Positions 7,309-8,796 of a stretch of 8,796 nt of DNA are shown one piece after another. A model generated the notes under the pieces. It was not told the DNA's origin and made no database searches. It saw only the letters and a program-made list of their open reading frames with translations. Numbering within the stretch: position 1 is the first letter of the stretch; every line of letters begins with the position of its first letter. Position numbers and translations under genes: made by a program. The stretch comes from Endomicrobium sp. (lineage in GTDB: Bacteria > Elusimicrobiota > Endomicrobiia > Endomicrobiales > Endomicrobiaceae): contig JAISRM010000055.1 in assembly GCA_031273645.1 (NCBI GenBank), positions 1 to 8,796 of the forward strand, given 5' to 3'.

Positions 7309-7353
7309 GTCATTCCCGTATTTTTTAATATTCTTGCTTCCTCAGCAGCGCAT
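7309..7353. repeat. Truncated left end of the repeat (B3)
   Basis: GTCATTCCCGTA followed by a diverged start of the 53-bp segment (TTTTTTAATATTC, CTTCCTCAGCAGCGC), then unrelated sequence. The rest of 7241-7423, apart from this, holds nothing I recognise: no promoter, and no clear terminator for the minus-strand gene that ends at 7424. Confidence 0.6.
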
Positions 7354-7423
7354 TTTCGTAGTTTTCCGGCATTTTCCTGCTTTTTCTTAATTGTGTTGCC
7401 TAAGTGTTATCAAAAAATTTGCG

Positions 7424-8266
7424 CTATTTTAGGAATTCTTTCTTTTTAGAAGGCAAGAAGTTGTTACCGGTTACGACTTTTTGTCCAGTATTTTTTTCAT
7501 AATCCTGTCTTGCTCTTTTTGCCAATTTACCGCCTTCTTTACCAGCTACTTTATTTTCTTTCATTCCCTTTGCTTTTTTGTTTTCGGCTATGTTACGCGT
7601 TGTAAGCTCAGCCAGAGCCGTAAATATCAGTTCAGCTTCGCTCATATGGTCGCGTAAGTTTTGGGTTTTCAAGCCCTTTAGCTGCTTATGTTGCTTAACT
7701 GTTAAATCAGACCATTCTCTGTGTATTATGTCAGTTAATGCGGCAAACTCATCTTTTCCTTTTATATCGGCGCTTTTCCAGTAGTCAGTTAATTTATTGC
7801 GTGTTTCCTGCCCCGTCATACGCTGCTGTATCCACTTCTCACTTCTGCCGTGGGCTTTATAGTTCTCACGCGCACGGTTTATTGAAATTTCAGGATTTAC
7901 AGTTTCTTCCAAACGTTCATAACCAACTTTGGCAAGCCATAGTTTTATAGGTTCTGCTTTAGGGCTTGGCACTGATTGGATAAGCCTAAATATCGTTTCA
8001 ACATCGGCGACATCTGTAGCTCTCTGTTTCCCATCTTCAGCTGTAAATTTCAACTGGTTACAATTTGTAACCGTTTCATTTGCGCCCTCGCTTTTTAGGC
8101 GATTTTTTAATACTTTCCAATAGTTTCTAGATGTTTGATAATCCTTGCATATAAGCGCGGCAATTATATCAACCACCGAAAAATACCACTTCTCCGCTTT
8201 TTCGTCATAGTGTCGCCTAATCTCAAAGTTTTCAAAAACTGCTAATGCTTTATCGTTGTTAGCCAT
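7424..8266 (-). CDS. BRO-N domain protein (phage antirepressor-like)
   Basis: A 280-residue protein. Residues about 8-120 are a BRO-N domain: FENFEIRRHYDEKAEKWYFSVVDIIAAL, SRNYWKVLKNRLK, the VTNCNQLK motif (66-73), then DGKQRATDVADVETIFRLIQSVPSPKAEPIKLWLAKVGYERLEE. The rest follows the common full-length pattern of stand-alone BRO proteins in bacterial genomes: NPEISINRARENYKAHGRSEKWIQQRM, REWSDLTVKQHKQLKGLKTQNLRDHMSEAELIFTALAE, and a basic GGKLAKRAR...TGQKVV tail. BRO-N domains occur in phage antirepressors and large DNA viruses and are thought to bind DNA; the role of these isolated bacterial copies is not known. The start at 8266 has GAGG 4 bases upstream. No other phage genes lie in view, and repeats flank both sides, so it is probably a domesticated or passenger gene. 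The opposite-strand frames here are shadows. Confidence 0.9.
   Translation of the reverse strand: MANNDKALAVFENFEIRRHYDEKAEKWYFSVVDIIAALICKDYQTSRNYWKVLKNRLKSEGANETVTNCNQLKFTAEDGKQRATDVADVETIFRLIQSVPSPKAEPIKLWLAKVGYERLEETVNPEISINRARENYKAHGRSEKWIQQRMTGQETRNKLTDYWKSADIKGKDEFAALTDIIHREWSDLTVKQHKQLKGLKTQNLRDHMSEAELIFTALAELTTRNIAENKKAKGMKENKVAGKEGGKLAKRARQDYEKNTGQKVVTGNNFLPSKKKEFLK
8056..8072. repeat. Perfect 17-bp palindrome inside the BRO gene
   Basis: GGTTACAATTTGTAACC, two 8-bp arms around one T, lying on the codons for VTNCN of the conserved VTNCNQLK motif. Its TTACAA core also appears twice in the upstream region of the same gene. Confidence 0.6.
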
Positions 8267-8308
8267 TTATCCTCAAGCTATCTTGCGCCATATATTACTA
8301 TGGGATAA

Positions 8309-8338
8309 ATATTACAAAATATAAGCCTGCTATTACAA
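8309..8338 (-). promoter_or_regulatory. Candidate promoter and twin TATTACAA sites of the BRO gene
   Basis: On the minus strand TTGTAA (8338-8333) and TAATAT (8314-8309) are separated by 18 bp, about 43 bp before the ATG. The octamer TATTACAA (+ strand) occurs at 8310-8317 and 8331-8338, exactly 21 bp apart, about two helical turns, and covers both promoter boxes. This arrangement would suit a regulator that binds one face of the DNA and blocks polymerase. Both boxes are weak matches. Confidence 0.4.
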
Positions 8339-8417
8339 CATACCGTCTGAGGAAACAATAAAAATACTATTGTTCATCTGCTTGCCTACAATTGTTTTGT
8401 TAGATTTAGGTAATGTT

Positions 8418-8448
8418 AAACATGGATTCCCATTTTTATGGCAATGAC
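8418..8448. repeat. Right-end fragment of the repeat
   Basis: AAACATGGATTCCC followed by ATTTTTATGGCAATGAC: the right end of the element with two changes in the palindrome (8426-8445). No body precedes it; 8339-8417 contains nothing else I recognise. Confidence 0.7.
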
Positions 8449-8461
8449 AGACTTCGTCTGT
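8447..8461. repeat. ACAGAC-ttc-GTCTGT hairpin, left flank of copy C
   Basis: The same hairpin and loop as at 5772, and again followed by GTTTTGTCATT. Here it shares two bases with the end of the preceding repeat fragment. Confidence 0.7.
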
Positions 8462-8466
8462 GTTTT

Positions 8467-8486
8467 GTCATTCTCGCACCCTATTT
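8467..8486. repeat. 20-bp truncated repeat end, first of two
   Basis: GTCATTCTCGCACCCTATTT immediately precedes copy C; a 1-2 base variant (GTCATTTCCGCACCCTATTT, 8721-8740) immediately precedes copy D. Both look like left ends that were cut after 11 bp and now lead into a fresh left end. Confidence 0.65.
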
Positions 8487-8657
8487 GTCATTCCCGCGTT
8501 TTTAATATTTTTTCTTCCTAAGCAGCCTGCGCCCGAATGTTTTTATCGGGTGGGAATCCACGTTTGTTAAAAAATTCTTTTTACATTGCGTCTTTAAAAG
8601 AAATAATGTTAGAGACTATTAATAATAAACATGGATTCCCATTTTCATGGGAATGAC
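8487..8657. repeat. dRS3-like nested palindromic element, copy C (171 bp)
   Basis: The cleanest copy: GTCATTCCCGCG, the 53-bp loop segment (8499-8551) with an inner CCCGA...TCGGG hairpin, GGGAATCCACGTTT, a middle with ACATT...AATGT arms, and the right-end palindrome ATTCCC-attttcat-GGGAAT (8635-8654) closing with GAC. Same length class and order of blocks as copy A. Confidence 0.85.
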
Positions 8658-8670
8658 AGACACAAACAAA

Positions 8671-8685
8671 ACAGACACTGTCTGT
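8671..8685. repeat. ACAGAC-act-GTCTGT hairpin, right flank of copy C
   Basis: Perfect 6-bp stem with a third version of the 3-base loop, 13 bp outside the element. Copy A has the equivalent, slightly decayed, at 5974-5988. Confidence 0.7.
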
Positions 8686-8740
8686 CGTCTTAGAATGTCT
8701 TTTAGTTTGTCTTTCGGTTTGTCATTTCCGCACCCTATTT

Positions 8741-8796
8741 GTCATTCCCGCGAAAGCGGGAATCCACGTTTGCTAAAAAATTCTTTTTACATTGCG
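8741..8796. repeat. Repeat copy D with short loop, cut by the window edge
   Basis: ATTCCCGC-gaaa-GCGGGAAT (8744-8763) is a perfect 8-bp stem with a GAAA loop. The following 33 bases match copy C with one difference, so this is the left part of another full element, but with 5 bp where copies A, B2 and C carry 53. Confidence 0.8.

Noticed and set aside
7424..8266. Part of an intact prophage around the BRO gene
   Set aside because: No integrase, structural, lysis or replication genes are in view; both flanks are the dispersed repeat.
5771..8796. CRISPR array
   Set aside because: Repeat units are about 170 bp, irregularly spaced, internally palindromic and interrupted by genes; there are no uniform spacers and no cas genes.

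Overview
The window is about 8.8 kb of AT-rich chromosomal DNA from what looks like a free-living or host-associated bacterium with a Gram-negative type envelope (a predicted lipoprotein, a LemA/HtpX pair). Gene style and composition would fit Elusimicrobiota (Endomicrobium-like), but that placement is an impression from memory, not something the sequence proves. It splits into two unlike halves.

Left half (1-5574) is ordinary, densely packed chromosome. The 3' part of an exonuclease III gene (xth) enters from the left edge and is followed after 16 bp by a DUF1254/DUF1214 lipoprotein gene, both on the + strand. They converge on a three-gene minus-strand operon that is read sulfatase/LtaS-like membrane phosphotransferase -> lemA -> htpX. 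A symmetric A-stem-T hairpin at 1897-1929 can stop transcription from both sides. In the operon the sulfatase stop codon abuts the lemA ATG, and lemA's strong ribosome binding site lies inside the end of the sulfatase gene.

Right half (5575-8796) is accessory. Two unrelated genes, an AbiEi-type (type IV antitoxin family) winged-helix protein without its AbiEii toxin partner (6180-6965, +) and a BRO-N phage-antirepressor-like protein (7424-8266, -), sit as islands in a sea of one repeat family. The repeat is a roughly 170-bp, transposase-less, nested palindrome. Each end is an ATTCCC-N8-GGGAAT type palindrome, the same pattern as the neisserial dRS3 repeat, and ACAGAC-nnn-GTCTGT hairpins sit just outside. 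I count three full or near-full copies (5792-5960, 7083-7240, 8487-8657) plus several halves, solo ends and a copy cut by the window edge. In three full copies the loop of the left palindrome is replaced by a segment of exactly 53 bp; the copy at 8741 has only 5 bp there. The antitoxin gene lies between two direct ~98-bp copies of the right half of this repeat.

The most interesting material is this repeat family (its dRS3-like ends, its 53-bp loop cassette, its compensated hairpins), the orphan AbiEi gene between direct repeats, and TTACAA motifs upstream of and inside the BRO gene.
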